A stretch of DNA of 64,000 bases from Halohasta litchfieldiae (GTDB lineage Archaea > Halobacteriota > Halobacteria > Halobacteriales > Haloferacaceae), in assembly GCF_002788215.1 (NCBI RefSeq), contig NZ_CP024845.1, positions 62,001-126,000 of the forward strand, given 5' to 3'. This document shows, piece after piece, positions 1-7,759 of the stretch. Below the pieces are notes generated by a model. That model did not search any database. It was not told where the DNA came from and saw only the letters and a list, made by a program, of their open reading frames with translations. Positions within the stretch are counted from its first letter, which is position 1; each line of letters opens with the position of its first letter. The position numbers were made by a program, and so were the translations under genes.

Positions 1-632
1 GCTCGTGTTCCTTTACGTTGGACTCAAGCTGCCTGCATCCGATATCGAACCGCAACACTATCCGCATATTGTCGCCTGGTTTCTCGGCGGCATCGGTGTG
101 ATGTTCGGCTTTCTCGTCCTCCGTGAGCTCCATCCGGCAGTCGACGCCGACTGGACGATTGGCACACAGGCAATCGCCTTTACGATCGGCTCAGTCGGTG
201 GGCTGCTGATCGGCATCCAGCGAACGCGAGCGATCACCCGGACCCAACAGCTCCAAGAGCGCAACCGAGAACTCGATGCTCGCAACCGGGAACTGGATGA
301 TCGCAAACGGGAACTCGACCACCAGAACCGTCGACTGGAGAACGTCATCGGCATTATCTCCCACGACCTTCGGAGTCCGCTGTCGGCGACAAGTGGCTGG
401 ATTATGTTGGCCGAAACGGAACACAGTAGCCAGTACTTGCCGAAGGCAACCGGCGCGCTCGACCGGATGGGTGAGATCATCGAGAACACGCTGGCGCTGG
501 CCCACCACGGGGAGGCGGTCGTCGAGACCGAACCGTTCTCGCTGGCAGATATCGCCACCGAGTGCTGGGCAATCGCCGGCTCGTCGACCGCCGAGCTGAC
601 CGTTGTCGATGACGCCCTGTTGTGGGGAGATC
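1..632 (+). pseudogene. Sensor histidine kinase, 5' part (interrupted by IS)
   Basis: This is the front part of a membrane-bound histidine kinase; the reading frame is already open at the window edge, so the true start lies outside. Seen: two hydrophobic segments, then a linker made of four 7-residue heptad-like repeats of the type RNRELDA (about residues 86-113 of the visible frame), then the H-box IISHDLRSP with the phospho-acceptor His at about residue 120. The frame runs into the IS at 633 and stops at 643 with foreign codons. Removing the IS plus one target copy joins ...LLWGD to RDRVKHVFEN in frame, so the gene was intact before insertion. The kinase is probably inactive now, because the ATP-binding domain is separated from the H-box. 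Confidence 0.9.
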
Positions 633-718
633 GGCTTTGTTGAAATCCTATTGAACTAACACTTTTAGCAGTGACACAGCTGCTACGTAGATGTGGGAAT
701 TGGCTGTTTCTTGAGCGA

Positions 719-892
719 TTACTCACTTACAACCCGTTTTTTATAGACTAGATATGCTAATGGAAGCATTAGAACATAGATGACGGTAGTCATGGCTAAA
801 AATAGCTCACTAGAATCTACTGCTAAACTGTAGAATAGACCGAGTCCAACGAGACCATATGCTACAGCAAGTGTCCAAATTACTTTTGACAT
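719..892 (-). CDS. Small two-helix membrane protein, IS passenger gene
   Basis: A 57-residue ORF starting MSKVIW, lying inside the IS between the transposase stop and the left terminal repeat, in the same direction as the transposase. Two hydrophobic segments are visible (about residues 4-25 and 31-50), followed by a basic YKKR end, so both ends are probably cytoplasmic. The longer frame up to 985 overlaps the transposase gene and has an unlikely N-terminus; the internal ATG at 892 is the better start. No family recognised. Its base composition is more AT-rich than the surrounding chromosome. Confidence 0.55.
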   Translation of the reverse strand: MSKVIWTLAVAYGLVGLGLFYSLAVDSSELFLAMTTVIYVLMLPLAYLVYKKRVVSE

Positions 893-951
893 ACATAATG
901 GGTTAATGCCTGATGAGATAACGATTGTGGGACCTTTGCTCTGTACTGATC

Positions 952-1773
952 TTAGAGGGCTCGGTCGATATTGTGGACAAGACATCTAAGAACGAGTTCA
1001 CGGAACTGTTTCCACCATTGTCGGGAGCGAACGAAGGCACCGTACTTTCGTTTGAGCGTTGAGTTGACCGTCTCTGATTGACTTCTCTGTCCGTAGAGAT
1101 CAGCGTCTAAGCGTGCGTTCCATGCCTTGTGGAGAGATGTGAACTCACGATGCTTAATCAGTGGCCGAACCTCGTGGTGACGGGCAAGTCGTCTGATCTT
1201 CTGGTCGTCGTAGCCTTTGTCACCGAGCAGAATGTCGATGGTCTCGGGGTTGCGTTTGATCAACGATGGAGCGATCTGACTATCGTGTTTTCGTGTCGTC
1301 GTCACGTGCAGATCGAGAATTGCGTTCACTTTCGTATCTACCAACAGCGTCACTTTGAGCTGCTGAATCGTGAGTTCAGCCCGTTTCGTGTAATGTTTTG
1401 AGGCGTGACTGCGGTCGAACCCTGACGCATCAACTCCAACGATTCCACTCGTCGGAAGTAGCGTCGCTGAGAGAGTCAATACAACACGCCATACAGCCAT
1501 ATCAAGCCGATTGAACGCCTTACAGAGCGTTGATGGCGTAGGTAGTTCAGTTAATCCAAGAGCTTGACGAATGCGTGGCATCTCGATCAGTTCGTCAAGC
1601 AGACCACGATAGGTCGTGTTCTTCCGAACTTTGAGACACAGTAGAACAACGTGCTGCGGGAGTGTATAGCGGTGTTTAGAAAACTTCGAGGAGTATCGAG
1701 AGACTGCTCGGCGTGCTAGGTGGATCGCCTTCTCAGTAAAACGGAGAATCTGCGACTTCGGGAGGGTCTTCAT
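952..1773 (-). CDS. IS5-family DDE transposase
   Basis: Catalyses excision and integration of the element at 633-1825. The 273-residue protein has the DDE triad in context: GVDASGFD (first Asp), LLGDKGYDD (second Asp), and YGQRSQSETVNSTLK, which matches the Y-(2)-R-(3)-E-(6)-K signature of IS4/IS5 transposases. The length is normal for ISH1-type enzymes and there is no frameshift, so it should be functional. Its start lies 37 bp inside the right-hand inverted repeat. Confidence 0.92.
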   Translation of the reverse strand: MKTLPKSQILRFTEKAIHLARRAVSRYSSKFSKHRYTLPQHVVLLCLKVRKNTTYRGLLDELIEMPRIRQALGLTELPTPSTLCKAFNRLDMAVWRVVLTLSATLLPTSGIVGVDASGFDRSHASKHYTKRAELTIQQLKVTLLVDTKVNAILDLHVTTTRKHDSQIAPSLIKRNPETIDILLGDKGYDDQKIRRLARHHEVRPLIKHREFTSLHKAWNARLDADLYGQRSQSETVNSTLKRKYGAFVRSRQWWKQFRELVLRCLVHNIDRAL

Positions 1774-1825
1774 CTCATGGAATTACACGACAAACATGTA
1801 AATCTTCAAGGATTTCAACAGAGCC

Positions 1826-2192
1826 GGGAGATCGAGACCGAGTCAAACACGTCTTTGAGAACATCTTCCGCAATAGCGTTGAACATGGTGGACCCAGTGT
1901 TTCGGTTCGTACTGGACTCGTCGGGACGGAGGGGATCTATATCCAAGACGATGGCCCGGGCATCCCGGCAGCCATTCGACCCGATATCTTCACTTCCGGC
2001 TATACGACCACGAAGGGCGGCACCGGGTTCGGATTGGCAATCGTCGCAAAAATCGTCGACGCCCACGATTGGTCGATCCGGCTGGCCGAGGGCGGGGGCG
2101 GCGCGCGGTTCGAGATCACCGGAATATCGCTCACACCCAGTCAGGAGATAGACGATGCGATGGCTGCATCCGACCACCGGAGCGCAGTATAA
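1826..2192 (+). pseudogene. Sensor histidine kinase, 3' part (ATPase domain)
   Basis: The back half of the kinase cut by the IS. The frame is open from the target-duplication copy at 1826 to TAA at 2190-2192. HATPase_c motifs are all present: N-box FRNSVEHG, G1 box DDGPGIP, F-box FTSGYTTTKGG and G2 box GTGFGLAIV. No start codon or promoter is obvious for this half, so it is probably not made as a separate protein. Confidence 0.9.
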
Positions 2193-2285
2193 GGCACGAT
2201 GCAGACAGTGATCCACCCATCCCTGTTGTATCGGTATCCTCATCACTTGGTATCTGCAAGCATTCCCACTAGCAGTCATCTCAAT

Positions 2286-3080
2286 ATGGTTCGCGGTATC
2301 TTCAATCGAGTCGGCTTCTTACTCCGTGACCGGCAGACGCGAGCCGGCCGCGCGACGAACGCGGTGCTGTACGTGCTCAACACGGCGTTCATTCTCCTGT
2401 ATATTCTGTCGACCTACGACTTCCCTGCGCCCACGCTTGTGATGATCCGAGCGCTTGAACTCGGACTCGGTGTCGTCTTCCTCGGGGAGTACGCCGTCCG
2501 GGTCGAATCCGCCGACGACAGATGGGCCGAAGTCACCAACCCCTACACGATCATCGATCTGGTCGCCGTCCTCCCGCTGTTCGTGTTTCCGGGACTCGGT
2601 GCGGAGTTTCTCCGAGGGTTCTCGACGCTCCGTATTTTCCGATTTTTGCGGCTGGTTGTCAACGAACAGCAACTGTTCGGGAAATCGATCCGCATCCAGA
2701 CGATCCGCAGGCTGGAGCTGTCGATGACGATTTTTCTCATTTTCTTCATTACGACCGGCTTCGTCTACGCCGCCGAATCGGTGGCGAACTCCGAAATCTC
2801 GAACTTCGGTGATGCGTTCTACTACACGGTTATTGCCGTCTCGACGGTTGGCTTTGGTGATATCATCCCAGTCACCGCGTTTGGACGCTGGATCACGGTC
2901 ATCGCGGTGCTGGTCGGGTTCGTGTTGATCCCGTGGCAGGCGACCCGGCTCCGCACGCTGTCGACCACGACTGACACAGGGTGTCCGCACTGCGGCGAAC
3001 CGGTCGCTACTGCTGACCGCTACTGTCGACACTGTGGCGACGCGCTGGTCGACGAGAGCCGCTACGAGAACCAGTACTAA
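2286..3080 (+). CDS. Voltage-gated-type K+ channel with C-terminal zinc ribbon
   Basis: Ion channel subunit in the cytoplasmic membrane. Six-helix Kv-like layout: S1-S3, an S4-like helix with regularly spaced Arg (RGFSTLRIFRFLRLV), S5, a pore with selectivity filter STVGFGD, and S6. After S6 and a short TTTDTG linker comes a compact double-CxxC zinc ribbon (CPHCGE...CRHCGD) at the extreme C-terminus, in place of the usual RCK/TrkA-C domain. ATG 2286 was chosen over the in-frame ATG at 2199 because the stretch between them is poor in acidic residues and does not look like protein. It lies 93 bp after the broken kinase gene. TVGFG predicts K+ selectivity; the ribbon's role is unknown. Confidence 0.85.
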   Translation: MVRGIFNRVGFLLRDRQTRAGRATNAVLYVLNTAFILLYILSTYDFPAPTLVMIRALELGLGVVFLGEYAVRVESADDRWAEVTNPYTIIDLVAVLPLFVFPGLGAEFLRGFSTLRIFRFLRLVVNEQQLFGKSIRIQTIRRLELSMTIFLIFFITTGFVYAAESVANSEISNFGDAFYYTVIAVSTVGFGDIIPVTAFGRWITVIAVLVGFVLIPWQATRLRTLSTTTDTGCPHCGEPVATADRYCRHCGDALVDESRYENQY

Positions 3081-3133
3081 AAACCGATCTCCGCAGTCCA
3101 AATCCATTTGCACAGCGACCGCCAACAGTCGGT

Positions 3134-3697
3134 ATGGTACTCAAAGAGTCAGACTCCGAACTCAGCCGTGGCGACGCGGCCCCCGCGTTCGAACTCGACG
3201 GAACCGATGGCGACACCTACAGTCTCGATTCGTTCGTCGACAACGAGGCCCTGCTGTTGATCTTTACTTGCAACCACTGTCCGTACGCCAAAGCCAAGTT
3301 CGACCATCTCAACGAGTTGGCCGACGAGTTCGACGACGCCGCGGTCGTCGGTATCAACTCCAACGCCAACCCCGAGTACCCCGACGATGACTTCGAAAGC
3401 ATGGTCGACCTCGTCGACGAGGGTACCGTCGACTACGACGCCTACCTCTACGACGAAACCCAGACCGTCGCCCACGAGTACGGCGCGGTCTGTACACCCG
3501 ACCCATTCCTCTTCGCCCACGAAGACGGCGAGTGGACGCTTGCGTACCACGGTCGACTCGACAACGCACTGAATCCAGACGACGAGCCAACCGAGTTCTA
3601 CGCTCGGGAGGCAATCGAGTCCGTGCTGGCCGGTGAATCGGTCGACCACGACGACCTGCCGTCGCGTGGCTGTTCGATCAAGTGGGTCGACGAGTAA
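3134..3697 (+). CDS. Thioredoxin-fold redoxin (AhpC/TlpA-like)
   Basis: A 187-residue thiol-redox protein of the AhpC/TSA-thioredoxin superfamily, probably cytoplasmic, since no signal peptide is seen. The active site is FTCNHCPYAKAKF (CNHC, CxxC type) at about residue 45, followed by a region resembling the GINSNANPEYPDD stretch seen in bacterial redoxins of the CNHCPYV group. The second half carries the thioredoxin cis-Pro context (VCTPDPFLF). It ends with GCSIKW, adding a third Cys. It follows the channel gene by 53 bp in the same direction. Substrate unknown. Confidence 0.85.
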   Translation: MVLKESDSELSRGDAAPAFELDGTDGDTYSLDSFVDNEALLLIFTCNHCPYAKAKFDHLNELADEFDDAAVVGINSNANPEYPDDDFESMVDLVDEGTVDYDAYLYDETQTVAHEYGAVCTPDPFLFAHEDGEWTLAYHGRLDNALNPDDEPTEFYAREAIESVLAGESVDHDDLPSRGCSIKWVDE

Positions 3698-3716
3698 CGA
3701 GATGCGTACTGCTCGC

Positions 3717-4148
3717 CTACGACCGCGACTGTTCTAAGGCTTCACGCGCGTTTTCGACCGCCGCCTCGTGTTTGGCAGGGTAGGCTTCGACTTTCGCCCG
3801 GAGAGTGATCCCTTTGCCGAGTTCGACCTCGTCTTGGAAGGCGGCCTGTTTGTCGAGTCGGAGGAAAAACGAGCAGTTGTCGTCGACGCGCTCGTCGAGT
3901 TCGTCCATGATCCGGTCGATTTCGTCGAGTTCGGCCAGCCGATCAAGGATCAGTCGCATGTCGTCGGCGTTCTCGACGCGGGCCGAGAGCACCACGATCC
4001 GGTCGCCGTGGTGGCCGGCGTTCTCCATGCGGTCGAGTTCGAACTCCTCGGGCAGGAAGGCGCGAATCGCCTCCTCGACCCGCTTTTCGTCCTCAGTTGC
4101 ATAACAGAAGGTCCGGAGATCGATGTAATGAAACGGCACTCTCGGCAT
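3717..4148 (-). CDS. Predicted RNA-binding protein (COG1325, exosome-associated type)
   Basis: A 143-residue protein of the archaeal RNA-binding family COG1325, predicted to work with RNA-processing complexes. Seen: an N-terminal VPFHYIDLRTFCYATED segment typical of the family, a charged alpha/beta core, and LGKGITLRAKVEAYPAKHE near the C-terminus. There are no catalytic motifs. The gene follows the small protein gene at 4203-4406 by 54 bp on the same strand and converges with the redoxin gene. The function is inferred from family membership only. Confidence 0.75.
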   Translation of the reverse strand: MPRVPFHYIDLRTFCYATEDEKRVEEAIRAFLPEEFELDRMENAGHHGDRIVVLSARVENADDMRLILDRLAELDEIDRIMDELDERVDDNCSFFLRLDKQAAFQDEVELGKGITLRAKVEAYPAKHEAAVENAREALEQSRS

Positions 4149-4202
4149 TGGTCGCTTCTTGGTGACTGGAGGGAAAAAGCACTCGGCTTGCCGCCGGGAG
4201 CG

Positions 4203-4406
4203 TTACTCTTCGTCTTCGTCAGCGTCGCCGTCGACGGCTTCGAGATCGTCATCCGGCACACCGGTCTCTTGGCCCTCATCGAAACTGATCGTGTAGGTCG
4301 CATCGCCGAACATGTTCTCGATGACCTGCGTGATCGTCCCCGTCTCACCGTCGTAATCGCTGTGTTTGTCATGCAGCACGGCCTGATCGTCTTTCTCGAA
4401 GCTCAT
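4203..4406 (-). CDS. Small acidic beta-barrel protein (DUF1918-like)
   Basis: A 67-residue protein with an SH3/KOW-like pattern (MSFEKDDQAVLHDK, GETGTITQV, ATYTISFDEGQETGVP) and a very acidic tail ending DEDEE. Such small barrels in haloarchaea are often annotated DUF1918-like; I am not certain of the family. It lies upstream of the COG1325 gene and may share its transcript. The IS at 4535 landed 129 bp upstream of its start, so its promoter context may have changed. Confidence 0.65.
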   Translation of the reverse strand: MSFEKDDQAVLHDKHSDYDGETGTITQVIENMFGDATYTISFDEGQETGVPDDDLEAVDGDADEDEE

Positions 4407-4534
4407 GGCTACTCATTCCGGAACCACAGATAAAAGCGCGTGGATTTGTCGCCCTGTCGACGCCTGATACGGTCTGTTGTAGACGGTTCCCGTCTCGACT
4501 ACCCACCGGCGGCGGTCGAGCGGTAACTTCCTAC

Positions 4535-5603
4535 GAGGGTGTCATAGAATAGTTCTCATAGCGTGATGACGGTGCTTCCTGGATTGTCTCCGCGTTCGTC
4601 GTTGGTGATCGCAATAACGAGACGAAGGCACAGCGCGAGGAACACTTGTGCTCGTGCGTGGACGCGGCCTCGGGCGCGAACGTGCCCGAGGCCGCAGTCC
4701 TTGACGGCGTCGTTGGTTCGTTCGACTCCACTCCGGCGGTTGTACGTCTCGTCTAGCGTCGATTGCTTCAGCTGAACGTCCTCGCTGTGTTCGTCGATGC
4801 GGGCTTCGACCCTGTACTCGATGTCTTTCGGATCGTCGGTGTTTCGTGCGTTGTACGGAGCGACTGGCACGACCCCTGCGGCCAGCAGGTGGTCGTGCCA
4901 GCCGAGCGTGTCGTAGGCGCTGTCTCCAAGCATCCAGATCGGTTTCTCGACGGCGAGCGCGTCACACGTGACGCGCATCGCCGTCTCCTCTGGCGCTTGC
5001 TTGCTCTCGGTGAACTCCGCGGCAATCGGGATCTTTTGCCCGGTCGAGACGATCGTACAGCCGTAGCCGTGGTAGTACTCTTCGGCGGTTGGATCGTAGC
5101 CTTTCGACGCGTCTTGGTCGGCGGGCATCGTCCTCACGTCGGTGGAATCGATGGAGTAGGTCAAGTCGAGCAGGCCGCGGCAGGCGGCCTGCTCGACGAG
5201 GCGGTCGAAGACCTCGTCGACGACGTGTTCGAGGTCGGTGAGGAAGCGATCGACCGCGTCTCTCGACGGCGGTCGATCGAAGCCACAGCTGAGCCAGACG
5301 ACCGTGTTCTGGAGTTCTCGCGTGACTGGACGGATGCCGTAGACGTTCTTGTAGTAGCAGTGCAGGAACGCTCGGAAGAGTGCTGGTGGGTGATGATCTC
5401 GTGTTCGCCCCCGGCGAGCGGGGGCGAACACATCGAATTCTTCGAGAAAGTCGAACTCAAGATGCTCGAACAACGCGAGCGTCTCGGTCGCCATTACATT
5501 GAAGAACTCGTCGATAGAAGTCTCCTCTTGCAGGATGCTGGCGCTCGTAGACACAGTTCCAACATCCTGCGTCTTCGTGTGTGACGCTTTCTATGACACC
5601 CTC
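4535..5603 (-). mobile_element. Intact IS4/IS5-superfamily insertion sequence
   Basis: A complete 1069-bp element. The ends are perfect 15-bp inverted repeats, GAGGGTGTCATAGAA at 4535-4549 and its complement at 5589-5603. It is flanked by a 6-bp direct repeat TCCTAC (4529-4534 and 5604-5609). It contains a single transposase gene. It landed in the intergenic space between the small acidic gene and squalene synthase, without breaking a gene. Perfect ends and target duplication point to recent movement. Confidence 0.92.
4556..5554 (-). CDS. DDE transposase of the second IS
   Basis: A 332-residue transposase filling nearly the whole element. Triad context: YSIDSTDVRTM (first Asp), MLGDSAYDTL (second Asp), and YNRRSGVERTNDAVK, matching Y-(2)-R-(3)-E-(6)-K. 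A long N-terminal helical domain precedes the catalytic core. It is not related in sequence to the transposase at 952-1773 beyond the fold. Full length, no frameshift. The exact IS subgroup was not determined. Confidence 0.9.
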   Translation of the reverse strand: MSTSASILQEETSIDEFFNVMATETLALFEHLEFDFLEEFDVFAPARRGRTRDHHPPALFRAFLHCYYKNVYGIRPVTRELQNTVVWLSCGFDRPPSRDAVDRFLTDLEHVVDEVFDRLVEQAACRGLLDLTYSIDSTDVRTMPADQDASKGYDPTAEEYYHGYGCTIVSTGQKIPIAAEFTESKQAPEETAMRVTCDALAVEKPIWMLGDSAYDTLGWHDHLLAAGVVPVAPYNARNTDDPKDIEYRVEARIDEHSEDVQLKQSTLDETYNRRSGVERTNDAVKDCGLGHVRARGRVHARAQVFLALCLRLVIAITNDERGDNPGSTVITL

Positions 5604-5658
5604 TCCTACAACAAACCATCTGACGGGACACACGTCGACGGGCTTCTGTCGTCGATAG

Positions 5659-6738
5659 CTAGTCGGCGTTTTTCGCGACGAGATGGTAGGGTCGCTTCGA
5701 AATCGTCTTCCGGAGTTCGCTCAGCGACTCTGAACCGCCACTTCGCATTGCACTCATCACCGCAAAGACCTCCTGTCGAGAGATTTTCACGCCGCGTTCG
5801 GTGAGCGCATCCTCTGGGTTTGCAGTGAGTTCCCGGAGCGTGCCGACCGCCAGCAGGAACGGGACGCCCCACGCGGCCAGCGTGTTACCGTGCCGAAGCG
5901 GCATCGCCTTCAGATACCCCTCGGCATCGCCCAAGAACGACTGGGCGTGGCTTGCGGTCCGACTGACGACTTCGGCGGCCGCCTCGCGGTTCTCGGGGTC
6001 GACAACGTTCTCCTGTTCGATCCCGGCTTCGTCGAGCCATTCAGCAGGAAGATAGACGTTGTTCTCCTCGGTGTAGTCGTCGTAGACATCTTTCGAGATG
6101 TTGACCAACTGCAGCAGCAGGCCGAACTCGACGGCCGTATCGTACAGCTGTTGTCGACGGTCGGCCGCGATATCGCCCCGCGTCAGGAGGTTCGTGATGA
6201 GGTTGCCGACGGTGCCGGCGGCGTAGTAGCAGTACTCTTCGAGTTCGTCGCGGCTGTCGATGCGGAGGCCGCCGTCGCTGGCGTGGCGGTCGACAAACAT
6301 CGCCATCCCGTCGACGAGTTCACGGACTGGTGGAACGATTGCGGCTTGGACATCGTCCGGCAGTTCCTCGAACGTCGACACCACTCGTGGGGCTTCGGCG
6401 ACGACTGTCCAATCGGCCGACCGCTCGTCGACCGGGGGAAGCCACTGATCAGCCGCAGCTCTGAACGCCTCGATATCCGTGTCGACCGTTGGATCGAGCG
6501 CCTCGTCGTACAGACGGAGCAGCTCTGCCTGTGGTTCCGGCGGGATGTGGCCCGCATCCTCGATGGTGTCGGCGACCCGGCAAAGCAGATAGCCCAGACA
6601 GATGTGTGTCGACATCGGGTCGTCCAACACGTCGATAGTCAGCGCAAACGTCCGAGAAACCCCCTGAACGGTCTCGTGGCACCACTCCACGTCGGCTTCA
6701 TGGTCCACACCGGGAGGTCGAGATTCGTGTCCCGTCAT
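5659..6738 (-). CDS. Squalene synthase (farnesyl-diphosphate farnesyltransferase type)
   Basis: Condenses two farnesyl diphosphates to squalene, the precursor of the squalenes and related lipids in haloarchaeal membranes. A 359-residue trans-isoprenyl synthase with VSRTFALTI near residue 28, the first Asp-rich motif DTIEDA after YLLCRVA, the YCYYAAGTVG helix, and the second motif NISKDVYDDY. The motif set matches squalene synthase better than CrtB-type phytoene synthase. The IS at 4535-5603 lies 55 bp beyond its stop codon. A TATA-like TTTTTATG on the minus strand lies about 30 bp upstream of the ATG. Confidence 0.82.
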   Translation of the reverse strand: MTGHESRPPGVDHEADVEWCHETVQGVSRTFALTIDVLDDPMSTHICLGYLLCRVADTIEDAGHIPPEPQAELLRLYDEALDPTVDTDIEAFRAAADQWLPPVDERSADWTVVAEAPRVVSTFEELPDDVQAAIVPPVRELVDGMAMFVDRHASDGGLRIDSRDELEEYCYYAAGTVGNLITNLLTRGDIAADRRQQLYDTAVEFGLLLQLVNISKDVYDDYTEENNVYLPAEWLDEAGIEQENVVDPENREAAAEVVSRTASHAQSFLGDAEGYLKAMPLRHGNTLAAWGVPFLLAVGTLRELTANPEDALTERGVKISRQEVFAVMSAMRSGGSESLSELRKTISKRPYHLVAKNAD

Positions 6739-6832
6739 TCAAGTATAGCTCTATAGGGTATGGGGCATAAAAAGTCTCTTGGGGTAAACCGACCAACTGA
6801 GGGGGTCAGAAGTCTTGCTCGCCGTATTCTGC

Positions 6833-6853
6833 ATTATTTATTATTTATTATTT
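6833..6853. repeat. Three tandem copies of ATTATTT
   Basis: Three perfect tandem 7-mers at 6833-6839, 6840-6846 and 6847-6853. They lie at the very 3' end of the RNA-ligase-like gene and supply its last codons (INNK) and stop. On the plus strand it is a T/A tract, on the minus strand an A-rich tract, so it is not an obvious terminator for the minus-strand gene. Confidence 0.9.
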
Positions 6854-7686
6854 ATATACGCTTGTATCCGGGCGGCGAGTGCTGACCGAAACGTGCCCAT
6901 GTCGACGCCCCGATCTCCGAACGTCCGCGCGGGGAGTCCACGAGTGATCTCCTCTACGGCGCGCTCGACGAGGGCCTCAACGGTCACTGGCCGACCCTGC
7001 TCGGCCAACCGCTTGCTGAGCCGCCGAAACCGCTGGTCTGTCCCGTACGTTGCGACGAGGTCTTCGGCGGTCGTCTCGGTTGGTTCGTTCGCTTCCGTCG
7101 ACTCGGTCGCGTGGGTATCGGGACTGGTGAGCCTTCCACGGTGGCCCTGTTTGTCTCGGATGACGACGCCTGCGGCCGGGCCGTCATACCACGCTGACTG
7201 CGGCATCGTATACGCCTCGGGGTTGAAATCCCGGGCACGAACCTCCTGTTCGATGGCGTTGACTGCCTGCAAGCCGAGTCGACCGAAGATACCGTCGACG
7301 GCATCCGGCGGCCGGAACGCTTCGGCCTCGGCCGACCAGATATCGTACCCTAAAAACGACGGCAGCCGGTCCCACTCGTAGTCGATGCCCTGATACTGCG
7401 TTGCAATCCCGAAAAAGACGATTGCCTCGACGTCGTCGACCGCCGCGCGGAGCGCCTCGCGGTCGAGGTGCGTCTGGACGTGTCGAACCGCATGCTGATA
7501 CTGAGCTGGAAGCCCATCGGGGCTGTCGTAGACGTGGTCGGCGTCACCGAACTGGATCATGCCGGAGTCTCTGAGCCGAAATCGAAACGGCGCGCCCGCC
7601 ACGTGCTCAAGAATCCAGAGGTGACCCGAGTCCAGTAGCTCGGCGGGGGCGTCGTCGACGTGCGGAGTAGATGGGTGAAATTTCAT
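6841..7686 (-). CDS. RNA-ligase-fold protein lacking catalytic residues
   Basis: A 281-residue member of the Rnl2-like RNA ligase / nucleotidyltransferase family by overall pattern: an N-terminal HLWILE-V-G-PFRF block (motif I), FFG-AT-Y-DYEWD-PSFLGYDIW (motifs III/IIIa), WYDGPA-GVVIR (motif IV), a basic stretch (motif V) and a helical C-terminal domain. The residues needed for chemistry are changed: His28 where the adenylated Lys of KxDG should be, Ala30 for the Asp, Ile94 for the motif III Glu, Ala172 for the motif IV Glu, and Arg185 in motif V. The frame is otherwise full length and haloarchaeal in codon use. Probably a non-catalytic RNA-binding or regulatory protein, or a decaying gene. 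The family assignment comes from remembered motifs. Confidence 0.65.
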   Translation of the reverse strand: MKFHPSTPHVDDAPAELLDSGHLWILEHVAGAPFRFRLRDSGMIQFGDADHVYDSPDGLPAQYQHAVRHVQTHLDREALRAAVDDVEAIVFFGIATQYQGIDYEWDRLPSFLGYDIWSAEAEAFRPPDAVDGIFGRLGLQAVNAIEQEVRARDFNPEAYTMPQSAWYDGPAAGVVIRDKQGHRGRLTSPDTHATESTEANEPTETTAEDLVATYGTDQRFRRLSKRLAEQGRPVTVEALVERAVEEITRGLPARTFGDRGVDMGTFRSALAARIQAYINNK

Positions 7687-7759
7687 CGGGAAGCCGTGCT
7701 GTATGGATTGTCCGAGGTATCGCAGCCCATTATGTATTGTGCGCCTCAGTGGTAGTTAC

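Larger units (their letters stand above)
633..1825 (-). mobile_element. IS5-family insertion sequence (ISH1-like), intact
   Basis: A complete insertion sequence of 1193 bp. The ends are 16-bp inverted repeats, GGCTTTGTTGAAATCC at 633-648 and its complement at 1810-1825, with one mismatch. It is flanked by a perfect 8-bp direct repeat GGGAGATC (625-632 and 1826-1833), the target duplication. It carries one DDE transposase gene on the minus strand and, unusually, a second small membrane-protein gene. Intact ends, intact transposase and a perfect target duplication indicate a recent insertion. An 8-bp duplication fits the ISH1 group of IS5. Confidence 0.93.

Noticed and set aside
719-985. 88-residue version of the IS passenger protein
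   Set aside because: The extra 31 residues overlap the transposase gene and lack any protein-like pattern; the start at 892 was preferred.
1129-1401. 90-residue plus-strand ORF inside the first IS
   Set aside because: Antisense to the transposase core, with no supporting motif.
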